A DNA stretch of 64,000 bases. Source: Nocardia aurantiaca (lineage in GTDB: Bacteria > Actinomycetota > Actinomycetes > Mycobacteriales > Mycobacteriaceae). The DNA lies in NCBI RefSeq assembly GCF_009708175.1, contig NZ_WMBB01000011.1, positions 1-64,000 of the forward strand. Reading direction: 5' to 3'. The notes under the pieces were generated by a model. The model made no database searches and was not told the DNA's origin. It worked only from the letters and a program-made list of their open reading frames with translations. How positions within the stretch are numbered: the stretch's first letter is position 1; each line of letters opens with the position of its first letter. Position numbers and translations under genes: made by a program. Positions 35,506 through 43,749 of the stretch are shown here, in pieces.

Positions 35506-35717
35506 GCCGGGACGGACTGCACGCCGGACATCGCGGCCAGTTCAAGGGCCGCCCGGCGTTCTATCAGCAGTGGGACGAAGTTGCGAACTTTCGCATCGAC
35601 GAAGACTTCGCGCGCTTGGGCGACAACGCCCGCGACCCGGCTCGGGGGTACTTCGGGATGGCGGCGGATCAATCGTTCGAGTGCGAACTGGATCTGGGTG
35701 TCCTCGTCATCGCGCAT
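35496..35717 (-). CDS. Three-helix-bundle dimerisation (DUF3562-like) protein
   Basis: 73 aa. The pattern IQFALERLIRRHPEVPPSRV, AGVVAQAREVFVDAKVRNFV and PLLIERRAALELAAMSG matches the short actinobacterial three-helix-bundle family, which ends with R-x-F-V-P-x-L-x-E-R-R. Such proteins are often linked to envelope or stress loci, but the role is unknown. Confidence 0.75.
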   Translation of the reverse strand: MRDDEDTQIQFALERLIRRHPEVPPSRVAGVVAQAREVFVDAKVRNFVPLLIERRAALELAAMSGVQSVPAHP

Positions 35718-36062
35718 GTACCGAATGCTCCTCGGTTCATGGTCGCGGTGGCAGGGTACTTCGGCTCCGGTTCACCGGGACCCGGCCCCGCACACGCCGC
35801 GTCAGCGGTCCGATCGTGGTGGTCGAAGGGTGCCACGGACACCGACTCGCGGGCAGCACCACCGGCAGGGCCATCGCCGCCCGCCCGGCCGCCGGTGCCC
35901 GGCGTGTTCGCTCGGGGCGTTCACCGGGGGCGGCGGGCAACGGGCGGGCGGCGTCCGGACGAGCTGGTCTCGACGGGTGTCGCGGCACCGTGGAGGGGTC
36001 GTACGCAGCCGAATTTCTCCCCGACGATCTCGAGGGCGCCGCACGCCCACCGAGAACAGCTG
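35718..36062. other. Non-coding stretch
   Basis: About 345 bp with only shadow frames. It must hold the promoter of the small gene at 35717 (minus) and the terminator of the permease gene. I see no clear hairpin or motif. Confidence 0.35.
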
Positions 36063-37466
36063 TTATACAGCGCTTTCCGAGAACTTGCGGGACAGCAGGG
36101 GGTAACCGGCGCACACCAGCGCACCCCACACCGCACCGACCACGAGCGCGCTGCGGCCGTCCTCGGTGAAGAACAGCAGCACCACGACCAGCACCAGGAA
36201 GGCGAGCGCGAACACCGTGGTGAACGGCGCACCCGGCAGGCGGTAGTCGCTGCGCGGCAGCACACCCTGCTTGACGCGGAGGCGGTAGAGCAGGTGGCAG
36301 ACCAGGATCACACCCCACACGAAGATGATGCCCATGGTCGACACGGAGGTGACGTACCCGAACGCCTTGTCCGGCGAGACGTAGTTCACGGCCACGCCGA
36401 TCACCATGACCCCCGCGGATACCGCGATGCCGGCCGCGGGGACCGATCGGCCGCTCAGCGAGCCCAGTGCGGCCGGGGCCTCCTCGCGCTGCGACAGGCT
36501 GCGCAGCATGCGGCCGGTGGAGTAGATGCCGGAGTTGCAGGACGACAGCGCCGCGGTCAGCAGCACGAAATTGATGATGCCCGCCGCGCCCGGAATACCG
36601 ATCTGCTCGAAGATCTCCACGAACGGGCTGCGGCCCGAGTGGAAGGTGCGCCAACTCGACACCGACATGATGACCACGAGCGCGCCGACATAGAACAGGC
36701 CGATGCGCAGCGGCAGGCTGTTGATGGCCTTGCGCAGGGTGCGCTTGGGGTCGCGGGCCTCACCGGCGGTCACGCCCACCAATTCCACACCGACATAGGC
36801 GAATACGACGATTTGCAGGGCCAGCAGCGCCTGCCCGAACCCGTTGGGGAACACGCCGCCGTCGTCCCAGAGGTTGGTGACGGTGGGGTTGGCGGCGTGG
36901 CCGAAGTGGAAGACCAGCACGCCGAGGCCGATCACGATCATGGCCACGATGGCGGTCACCTTGATGGTGGAGAACCAGAATTCGCCCTCGCCGAACAACC
37001 GGACCGACACCAGGTTGGCGATGAACATGATGCCCAGCACCACGAGCGCGGTCACCCACTGCGGGATGTTGAACCAGTACTGCACGTACTTGCCGGCCAC
37101 GGTGATCTCGGCCATGCAGGTGGCCACCCAGACCGCCCAGTAGGTCCAGCCGGTGGCGAAGCCCGCGAAGCGGCCCAGGAACTCATTGGCGTATTCGGCG
37201 AAGCTGCCGGTGACCGGACGGTAGGTGAGCAGTTCGCCCAGCGCCCGCATGATGACGAAGATGGCCAGGCCGGCGGCCAGATAGCAGAGGATGAGTGCCG
37301 GGCCCGCCTTCTCGATCGCGCCGCCCGCACCGTAGAACAGGCCGGTGCCGATCGCGCCGCCGATGGCGATCATCTGGATGGTGCGCGGCGACAGGCCGCG
37401 GGAATACCCCTCGTCGTCCGTGGGTGCGGTACCGGTGTCCGGTAGCTGCCTCTCCGATGCAGTCAA
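36063..37466 (-). CDS. Amino acid permease of the AAT family (APC superfamily)
   Basis: 467 aa, TTG start at 37466 after GAGAGGA. Twelve membrane helices with the family signatures RTIQMIAIGGAIGTGLFYGA, IMRALGELLTYRPVTGSFAE, GVTAGEARDPKRTLRKAINS and SSCNSGIYSTGRMLRSL. Closest by layout to the CycA/AnsP/GabP group, importing amino acids such as serine, glycine, alanine, asparagine or GABA by proton symport. Substrate not predictable. Monocistronic. Confidence 0.92.
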   Translation of the reverse strand: MTASERQLPDTGTAPTDDEGYSRGLSPRTIQMIAIGGAIGTGLFYGAGGAIEKAGPALILCYLAAGLAIFVIMRALGELLTYRPVTGSFAEYANEFLGRFAGFATGWTYWAVWVATCMAEITVAGKYVQYWFNIPQWVTALVVLGIMFIANLVSVRLFGEGEFWFSTIKVTAIVAMIVIGLGVLVFHFGHAANPTVTNLWDDGGVFPNGFGQALLALQIVVFAYVGVELVGVTAGEARDPKRTLRKAINSLPLRIGLFYVGALVVIMSVSSWRTFHSGRSPFVEIFEQIGIPGAAGIINFVLLTAALSSCNSGIYSTGRMLRSLSQREEAPAALGSLSGRSVPAAGIAVSAGVMVIGVAVNYVSPDKAFGYVTSVSTMGIIFVWGVILVCHLLYRLRVKQGVLPRSDYRLPGAPFTTVFALAFLVLVVVLLFFTEDGRSALVVGAVWGALVCAGYPLLSRKFSESAV

Positions 37467-37628
37467 ATGCGGTTCCTCTCACGTACGTGCGGCCGGAACC
37501 CGCCGTGTGGGATCGGAAGACGCCGGGCCGCGCCGAGCTCGTCGGCGGATTGCCGCGCTCGGCCCAACGGCGTGTCACGCTACCGGAGTGGTATTCGGGG
37601 TCACAGCCACCGCCGCGCGTGGCGTGAC

Positions 37629-38114
37629 CTAACCGTTCTCGTCGATCAGCTCCAGACCGGTGACTACCCCGGCCTCGATGCAGACGACATGATCCATCGG
37701 CAGATTGATCCAGGGATCCAGCAGCGTCTCGTAACGCTGCACCTGCTCCGGCTCGATGACCACCCGCGCGACTCCGGTGACGATCACGCTCCAACCCTGC
37801 CGGGTGTGCTCGTCGAAGGAGTCGGCCTCGTAGGCCACCATCTGGCCGTCGCCCCGCAGCAGGCTGGCGCCCAAATGTGCCCGCACCACCACGATGCCCT
37901 CTTCGACGATGTGATTGACCGGCCGGATGATCGGAAGTCCGCGGCGCGCGTAGACAATTCGCCCGTATTGCGCGCCGGCCAGCCGTTGCAGTGATTCAGC
38001 AGCCGAGAGCTCGCGCAGCTTTCGTGCCCCAACGCCGCCCATCCTTCTGATTGTGGTCGAAAGCGGACGTTTACGCCAATTGCCTTGTCGCATCTCATGG
38101 TTCGTTCCCATCAT
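37629..38114 (-). CDS. Pyridoxamine-5'-phosphate-oxidase-family (FMN/F420 split barrel) protein
   Basis: Up to 161 aa. The domain starts at RELSAAESLQRLAGAQYGRIVYA and contains LPIIRPVNHIVEEGIVVVRA, VAYEADSFDEH and GWSVIVTGVARVV, typical of actinobacterial PPOX-like flavin-binding proteins. The ATG at 38112-38114 overlaps the DNA ligase stop (TGATG), which would couple translation; an internal ATG at 38042 would give a 137-aa protein nearer the family length. Function likely flavin-dependent reduction or nitric-oxide/dormancy-type responses; unproven. Confidence 0.82.
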   Translation of the reverse strand: MMGTNHEMRQGNWRKRPLSTTIRRMGGVGARKLRELSAAESLQRLAGAQYGRIVYARRGLPIIRPVNHIVEEGIVVVRAHLGASLLRGDGQMVAYEADSFDEHTRQGWSVIVTGVARVVIEPEQVQRYETLLDPWINLPMDHVVCIEAGVVTGLELIDENG

Positions 38115-39109
38115 CAGCGCACAGGCGGCACGACCACCAGTGCCGGCGGCTTGTCGGTGCGCAACCCCTTCCAGCTGGGCATGCGCAGCCGCTCCCCGGA
38201 GAATTCGCGATACTCCACGTCCGCGACCAGGACGGGTTCGACCCAGCGCCAGCCGCCCGCGGCGGCTTCCGGCGGCGGCTGATCGAAAGGGCTTGCGGCG
38301 ACGGTGATCTCGTCGAGCGCTTGCCGCAGCACGCGGCGGGCGGCCAGCGTGAACCCGGTGCCGACATTCCCGATGTAAACCAGCCGACCGGTTTCATCGT
38401 GTGCGCCCATGACCAAGGATCCGAACGTCGTCTCGAACCCGCCCGCGCCGGGCGTCCACCCGACCACCACCACTTCGGTGTTCTGCCGCAGCGGCGTCTT
38501 GATCCAGGCCGGCGACCGCCGCCCCGGCAGGTACACCGAGTCGGTGCGCTTGGACACGATTCCCTCGATCCGATGCTCCCGCGCCACCTCGAGCAACTGT
38601 GCCGCATCCACGCCGAGCCAGTGCGGCGGTACCGACAGCGGCTCTGGCGGTTCCAACTTCATCAGCCGCGCCCGGCGCTGCAGATACGTTTCCCTTGTGA
38701 CATCGAGCCCGTCCACCCGCAGCACATCGAAGACGAAGAATCGCACCGGCACCTCGGCCACCAGCCGCTCCCCCGGCCGCGCGACGTGCATCCGCCGCTG
38801 CAACCGCCCGAATGACGGCGCGCCCTCGCGATCCTGCGCCACGATCTCCCCGTCCAAGGTCAGGGATTTATTGCCGGACAAGGCTTTCAGACCCGCGACG
38901 ATCTCCGGATACGCCGCGCTCACGTCGTTGCCGTTGCGGCTGAACACCCTACATTCCCCGCCTTCGCAGACGGCGATGACGCGGACCCCGTCCCACTTCA
39001 TCTCGACCGCCCACCCGGGCCCATTCGGCGGCGGTCCCGCGGTCGCCAGCATGGGCGCGGGAGCACGGCGGACGGACGCGGCCACCCGTGCCGCTACCCG
39101 CGCCGACAA
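38114..39109 (-). CDS. ATP-dependent DNA ligase (LigD ligase-domain type, stand-alone)
   Basis: 331 aa. The nucleotidyl motif I is VEMKWDGVRVIA (Lys is the AMP acceptor), followed by RNGNDVSAAYPEI, LDGEIVAQD, FFVFDVLRVDG and GIVSKRTDSVYLPGRRSPAW with KTPLR. The OB-fold domain follows (VVVGWTPGAGGFETTFGSLV and VEYREFSGERLRMPSWKGLR). It matches the ligase module of bacterial LigD, without polymerase or nuclease domains and with no ku gene nearby. The start is uncertain: TTG at 39109 or ATG at 39052. Confidence 0.9.
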   Translation of the reverse strand: MSARVAARVAASVRRAPAPMLATAGPPPNGPGWAVEMKWDGVRVIAVCEGGECRVFSRNGNDVSAAYPEIVAGLKALSGNKSLTLDGEIVAQDREGAPSFGRLQRRMHVARPGERLVAEVPVRFFVFDVLRVDGLDVTRETYLQRRARLMKLEPPEPLSVPPHWLGVDAAQLLEVAREHRIEGIVSKRTDSVYLPGRRSPAWIKTPLRQNTEVVVVGWTPGAGGFETTFGSLVMGAHDETGRLVYIGNVGTGFTLAARRVLRQALDEITVAASPFDQPPPEAAAGGWRWVEPVLVADVEYREFSGERLRMPSWKGLRTDKPPALVVVPPVR

Positions 39110-39212
39110 CCGGGCGAAGGGGACATGCCCGAGAGTTTGCTATTCAGTTGCCAACGTGTCGTAGCGGCACGCCGAGGACAACCGGTTCGTTACGGTCCGC
39201 GCGCCGTCGCCC

Positions 39213-39402
39213 CTACCTCGCCGAGACGCCGTGCTTGCGGATGGCGTCGACAACCTCGCCGTAGGTGAGCGATGAGGCAACCGGGATGGTCACGACCGCC
39301 CGATCGATGCTCACCCCGCTGGTGGAGTCCATGCCGCGCAGCGCGCTCGGCGAGGTCCGCCTCGGTGGCGAAGTGGGGTAGGTCGTAGGTGAAGGTCGAC
39401 AT
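39213..39402 (-). pseudogene. Small gene with a frameshift
   Basis: From the ATG at 39402 (GGGAGCG upstream) the frame reads MSTFTYDLPHFATEADLAE. Around 39344 it must shift by one base to continue naturally as ALRGMDSTSGVSIDRAVV, TIPVASSLTYGEVVDAIRKH and GVSAR to a stop at 39213. The unshifted frame ends in Arg/Gly-rich nonsense. The repaired product would be ~62 aa. Family not recognised. Confidence 0.5.
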
Positions 39403-39535
39403 GGGACGCTCCCGTTCGCCGCCGAATGATCGGCATCGCGGACATGGCCACCGGTCCGGCGGACAAACAGCGGAACTCGCCGGCCAACCTACCGGTCCGG
39501 GGTTTGGCCAGCAGGTGAACGGGCATTGCCCCCTT

Positions 39536-39997
39536 ATGTTCACAATCATCGGACTCATCGCTCTCCTGGGCGCTGTGACCGTGGGCGTGGCCGGGATTCA
39601 GGCCAACAGCGGTGACACCCACGCACTTCCCAACGGCTTCACCGTTTTCGACCACACGTATCACGGATCCGCCGGGCTACTGTTCGCCTACGGGATCCTG
39701 ATCGGCGCCATCAGCACAGCGGGATTGATTCTGACCCTGGCCGGAGTCTGGGCCTCCTCGCGGCGCGGGCTGGTGGCGCGGCGGGAACTGCGCCGGTCGC
39801 GGCGCGAGATGGCCGCGGCTCGCAGGGAACTCGCGAAACCGGCGACGGCGCCTGCTAGCGTAAAGCAGCCCCGCAAACCCGCGGATTCCATGGCCGGGAC
39901 TTCGCCGAAACATGCGTTCTCCAAACCGAACTGGTTGGTCAACCGCTTCCGCAGCCATCCGGGGACGCCCACCGAAACACAATCCGTCGCCAAATAG
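39536..39997 (+). CDS. Membrane protein with basic cytoplasmic tail
   Basis: 153 aa from the ATG at 39536. Two hydrophobic helices (FTIIGLIALLGAVTVGVAGI and GSAGLLFAYGILIGAISTAG...) flank a His-containing loop (FDHTYHGS). A strongly basic helix follows (ARRELRRSRREMAAARRELA) and then a Lys/Pro/Ser-rich tail. No RBS is clear. Similar small proteins occur in actinobacteria without known function. The short gene at 40024 follows on the same strand. Confidence 0.65.
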   Translation: MFTIIGLIALLGAVTVGVAGIQANSGDTHALPNGFTVFDHTYHGSAGLLFAYGILIGAISTAGLILTLAGVWASSRRGLVARRELRRSRREMAAARRELAKPATAPASVKQPRKPADSMAGTSPKHAFSKPNWLVNRFRSHPGTPTETQSVAK

Positions 39998-40023
39998 GAC
40001 TCCGGTCCTCAGAGGACAATTCG

Positions 40024-40176
40024 ATGCTCGCCGTGTTCGGCCTCGCACTGCTCGACGCGGGCTGGCTCCTCGCCACCCCGGTGCTCACCTCCCTCGGAAT
40101 CATCGCGTTGGCCGTCGCCGTGATCCGCTGGCTGCTGGGCACGCCCGCCCGCTACCTCGCCCATCCCCGCTATTGA
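40024..40176 (+). CDS. DUF6131-like short membrane peptide
   Basis: 50 aa, too short for standard ORF lists. AGAGGA lies 8 nt upstream of the ATG at 40024. Two short helices (MLAVFGLALLDAGWLLATPV and LTSLGIIALAVAVIRWLLG) and an Arg/His/Tyr tail fit the small DUF6131-type proteins common in actinobacteria. Function unknown; it may be co-transcribed with the membrane protein upstream (26-bp gap). Confidence 0.6.
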   Translation: MLAVFGLALLDAGWLLATPVLTSLGIIALAVAVIRWLLGTPARYLAHPRY

Positions 40177-40206
40177 CCGGGGCCGACCGGCGTCTGCGCG
40201 GTCGGC

Positions 40207-40219
40207 TAGCGTCGCTGTC
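40207..40219 (+). promoter_or_regulatory. Probable -10 box of a leaderless transcript
   Basis: TAGCGT at 40207-40212 ends 7 nt before the ATG at 40220 and there is no RBS, the pattern of a leaderless mRNA. Confidence 0.4.
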
Positions 40220-41137
40220 ATGACGGTGACGGTGCTGGTTCCCGACGATCACGGTTTCGCGGCGGTCTCACGGCTCGAGGGCGCGCGGCCGTTGCGCTAC
40301 GCCCTCGGCGAGCCGCTGCCCGACGGGGCGGACCAGGCGGAGGTGTTCGTGCCCACCTTCCTGGCGAATCGGCCCGAGATCGTGGAACTGGCGCGGTCGT
40401 TGCCCACGCTGCGACTGGTGCAGTTGCTCACCGCGGGGGCGGAGACCTGGGTGGGCGCTCTGCCCGATCATGTCATGATCTCCACCGGGCGCGGCGCGCA
40501 CGGTGCGAGCACGGCAGAGTGGACGATCACCGGATTGCTCACGGTCTACCGGGAATTCACCGAATTCGCCTTCGCCCAGCGCGAGCACCGATGGACACAG
40601 CATCGTACGGATACCTTGCACGGCAAGCGAATCCTGATCATCGGGGCGGGTGATCTCGGCACCGAGTTGCAGCGCATGCTGCTGCCTTTCGACACGACAG
40701 TCGAACTGGTCGGTACGCACGCTCGTGAGGGCGTGCACGGCGTCGAGGAAATCCCGGACCTGCTCCCGCATTTCGATGCCGTCGTGCTCATGGTCCCCGT
40801 CACCGCGGCCACCATCGGCATGGTCGACGCCGATTTCCTGTCCCGTATGCCCGACCGTGCCATCCTGGTCAATGCCGCCCGCGGTCCGGTCGTGCGCACC
40901 GACGCCCTGCTGGCCGAACTGCGATCCGGCCGCCTGCGCGCCATTCTCGACGTCACCGACCCGGAGCCGCTACCCACCGACCACCCGCTGTGGGATGCGC
41001 CCGGCCTGCTGCTCACCCCGCACGTCGGTGGCAGCAGCAGCGGAAACCTACGGCGCGGCTGGTCCATCGCCACCGCGGAAATCGCGCGCTACCTCGCGGG
41101 CGAGTCACCCCGGAACCTGGTAAACGGCGAATACTGA
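40220..41137 (+). CDS. D-isomer-specific 2-hydroxyacid dehydrogenase family protein
   Basis: 305 aa. NAD-binding loop LIIGAGDLGTELQRML, catalytic Arg in VNAARGPVVRTDAL, Glu in DVTDPEPLPTDHPLW and His in LLTPHVGGSS. It reduces a 2-keto acid to the D-hydroxy acid or the reverse; the substrate is unknown. Leaderless start at 40220. It ends 14 bp before the convergent Rv1733c-like gene. Confidence 0.9.
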   Translation: MTVTVLVPDDHGFAAVSRLEGARPLRYALGEPLPDGADQAEVFVPTFLANRPEIVELARSLPTLRLVQLLTAGAETWVGALPDHVMISTGRGAHGASTAEWTITGLLTVYREFTEFAFAQREHRWTQHRTDTLHGKRILIIGAGDLGTELQRMLLPFDTTVELVGTHAREGVHGVEEIPDLLPHFDAVVLMVPVTAATIGMVDADFLSRMPDRAILVNAARGPVVRTDALLAELRSGRLRAILDVTDPEPLPTDHPLWDAPGLLLTPHVGGSSSGNLRRGWSIATAEIARYLAGESPRNLVNGEY

Positions 41138-41151
41138 GCTTCCGCAGGGAG

Positions 41152-41742
41152 TTACAGGGTATCTTTGCCGATGGGCCGGTTGATGCCGCGCCATTCGCGC
41201 TCCCAGCGCGCATACCGTCTGGCATCCAACACCGTGCCCGCGAACCACACCGTCGCGGCGGCCGCACACCAGGTTTCGACCAGCACGGCGAGCCCGGTCC
41301 CGATCCCCTCCGCGGCCGCGGCACCTGGCCGCGCGGGGGCCAAGGTCGGCTGCCCGTTCTTGATCCACAGCGTCACCGTGGCTCCCGCGACCTGCGGTCC
41401 CGGCACGTCCACCGTGGCGGTCGCGAGCTTGCCGTCGCTGTCCCACTGCACCGCGGCCTGATACCGCGTCTGACCCGCGTAATGATCCGAATCCGGCAGT
41501 CGCACGGCATCCGCCGTCTCGGTGGCCGTGACCTTGGTCTTCCCCGCGTCCTGCACCTCGATCCGAGCCTGCGCCCCCGTATAACTCACGGTCCCGACGG
41601 CCCCCGCCACAGGCACCGCGGCGGCCACCACCACCACGGCCACCGCCCGCAACACCACCTCGGCCCGATCCGAGACACGCATCAGCCGACTCGGATTCCA
41701 CGGCCGCATTCGCCAGAGCCGAGTCGGCAACGAAGGACGCAT
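41152..41742 (-). CDS. Rv1733c-family membrane protein
   Basis: 196 aa from the ATG at 41742 (AGGTG 5 nt upstream); the frame is open to 41841 but that part lies in the att repeat. Two membrane helices (VVLRAVAVVVVAAAVPVAGA, near the start, and GLAVLVETWCAAAATVWFAG near the end) flank an extracellular ~90-residue domain (KVTATETADAVR, GATVTLWIKNGQPT). This is the layout of M. tuberculosis Rv1733c, a DosR-regulon dormancy antigen of unknown function. The left att repeat of the island lies 55 bp upstream, so its native promoter may have been displaced. Confidence 0.85.
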   Translation of the reverse strand: MRPSLPTRLWRMRPWNPSRLMRVSDRAEVVLRAVAVVVVAAAVPVAGAVGTVSYTGAQARIEVQDAGKTKVTATETADAVRLPDSDHYAGQTRYQAAVQWDSDGKLATATVDVPGPQVAGATVTLWIKNGQPTLAPARPGAAAAEGIGTGLAVLVETWCAAAATVWFAGTVLDARRYARWEREWRGINRPIGKDTL

Positions 41743-41796
41743 CGACACCTGGACCGCCTCTCTCCACGCGTCGTCGTACCGATTACACCGGTAGCT

Positions 41797-41841
41797 GTAC
41801 CCACTCTGATACGCCTCGAACCTGGTGAAAGTCAAGGTCAC
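41797..41841. repeat. Left attachment site (attL), 45-bp direct repeat
   Basis: 45 bp identical to 59025-59069 except one base (T at 41807, C at 59035). It begins GTACCCACTC and ends AGTCAAGGTCAC. It lies 15 bp from the end of the tyrosine recombinase gene and directly upstream of the Rv1733c-like gene. The two copies have the same orientation and enclose ~17.2 kb, as expected of att sites made by site-specific integration. Confidence 0.85.
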
Positions 41842-41856
41842 AGGGTTGCGAGTACA

Positions 41857-43089
41857 TTAAGCGGCCTCCAGATTCCACTTTTCCTCCACTTTTCGCGGCC
41901 GCAACGACTCCATGGCCACCGTGTTGTCCACCGCGGGGCGGACGTAGCCCTCCAGGTCGATGTAGTGCACCGTGGCGATCGTCGATGCCTCCGCATGCCC
42001 GAGTTGAGCACTGGCGCGCAACGGCTCGTTGGTCTTGCCCGTCACGTACGTCGCGGCAGTGTCTCGGAAGTTGCCGAACTGCACCCATTCCAGAGGCATA
42101 CCCCGAACCACCTTCTGCAACAACTGATCAGCCGCTCCGCGGGGACACCAGGCAGTCTCGCTTGCTGACCAGCACATGTGCGCTGTCGTCCACATCGCCG
42201 GCCTGCCGACGCCACTCGCGCAGTTCGACCGTCGGCCACATCGGCAAAGTCAGGTAGTAGAAGCGAGCGTTGTTCTTGCGCTTGTCCTGCCGGAACGCAC
42301 CGTCCTTGCCCTTCACCACCGTCCCGCACACGTGTATGACCGCACACTCGTCGCCGCCCCGCAGATCCACGTCCATCCATCGCAGCGCGAGAGCTTCACC
42401 GATCCGTAGACCGGTTCCCAGCAGGATCAAGAACAGGATGATCCGATACTTCGTACCCTGGGCACGAGAGACGAACAGGTCGTACAACGCTTCATGGTCA
42501 GCCAGCCGCAGCGCCTTCTGTTTGCCTCCACGAGCGCTGGGGTTCCTCACCGGCAGCATCGGGCTGTACTTGAACGGACCTACCAGGACCAAGCGTTTGA
42601 AGATCGCGGTGAGGATCGAATAGTGCTGGTGCGCAATGCCAGGCACCAACTCCGCGATGTCGTCCAGATAGTCGGCGAGGAACCCCGGATCCCCGACCTC
42701 GCCGAGAGTGAGGTGTCCCAGCAGCTTCACCGCGTCGTCTCTCGACTTCGGCCCCTCGGAGACGTAGATCATCCGCTCGTAGATCGCGAGGGTCTGCTGC
42801 TTGATCTCCCCTCTCGTCACACGCTTCCGAGTGACCTCCATGAACCAGTCGAAGACGTCGATCATCTTGTCCTCGGTGGTGAACCGCCTCGACGCAATCT
42901 GAGTACGCCTCTTACGAACCGAACCTTTGTACCGATTGACCTCGAACTTCCGGTCCCATTCGGCCAGGCACACTCCTTCCGTGTACGCCTAGTGGCGCTG
43001 GTGCGCGTGTACGCGCCGCTGAAGGTTCGATGCTTGACGCGGTACAAACGCCAGACACCATCGGCACCCTTCACAGGCTCCAATTGCCT
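41857..43089 (-). pseudogene. Decayed tyrosine recombinase (site-specific integrase)
   Basis: The main frame (from ~42973) has the N-terminal SAM-like domain (MIDVFDWFMEVTRKRV, YERMIYVSEG) and the catalytic domain with the first Arg in LLGTGLRIGEALALRW. It stops at ~42130. One base earlier or later, another frame continues with RGAADQLLQKVVRG, NFRDTAATYVTG, LGHAEASTIATVHYID (nucleophile Tyr) to 41857. The N-terminal DNA-binding segment (ADGVWRLYRVKHRTFSGAYT) is in yet another frame (43089-42975). The box normally HxxR reads GNFR, lacking the His. So there are two frame breaks and a missing catalytic residue. Confidence 0.8.
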
Positions 43090-43198
43090 TTCGCCGGTAG
43101 TTCGCCCGGCACCATCCTCTCCCTGGGCATGAAAACCCCTCTCTGCGCCTACGGATCGATTTGCGTCCTCTCCCACGCGAAGTAGTCCTCGCTGGGAT

Positions 43199-43384
43199 AC
43201 CGGACTCGCCCACCTGCGAGCCGACGTCCTCGACCGCCGGCACTGGGCGACCCGTGAGGAGCTGCGCCTGGCGATCGTCATCTGGATCGAACGGACCTAC
43301 CACCGCCGTCGACGGCAACGTCGACTCGGCCGACTGACGCCGATCGAATTTGAGACAATCAATCAGCCCGCACTCGCGGCCTGA
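43199..43384 (+). pseudogene. IS3-family transposase C-terminal fragment
   Basis: 61 codons read DRRHWATREELRLAIVIWIE, RTYHRRRRQRRLGRLTPIEF and ETINQPALAA to a stop. This is the C-terminus of IS3-group OrfB transposases (end of the rve integrase core). The rest of the transposase and both terminal repeats are missing. It shows past insertion-sequence activity at the left end of the island. Confidence 0.8.
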
Positions 43385-43740
43385 AAACACCACACCCCGC
43401 GAGTCAACCGAACTCGGGGCAGTCCCGAGGCATCATTCCTCGGCTGTCAAGTTCGATCAGCTACCCTGCGGTGTCATCAATTCTGTTGCCGCACCGAAGA
43501 CCTCCGAACGCCTGCTGAAGACGGTCGAGAGGAAGTGACTTGTTCGCACGTGGCAAGCATGAAACCTGTTGTTCTGCAACCTCTTCGCACACCTTCGTGG
43601 CCGATTCGCGAGCCTTTACCCTCATGGTGATCCGAATTCTTGAGGCACATCTATGCGCGGACAAGGATATTCAGTACTGGTTCTATTGATTCGATGTGAA
43701 CTGTTGCCGAGACCAGGGACGCAGTTCATCTGATCTGTTG
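43385..43740. other. Promoter region of the biosynthetic operon
   Basis: About 355 bp between the transposase fragment and the first biosynthetic gene, noticeably less GC-rich than the chromosome. No credible gene is seen. The promoter of the seven-gene operon must be here, but I cannot fix a -35/-10 pair with confidence. Confidence 0.4.
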
Positions 43741-43749
43741 GGGGGAATC

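Noticed and set aside
41797..41841. att repeat as the 3' end of a tRNA gene
   Set aside because: The GGTTCGAGGC stretch on the minus strand recalls a T-arm, but no acceptor or anticodon stem can be formed around it.
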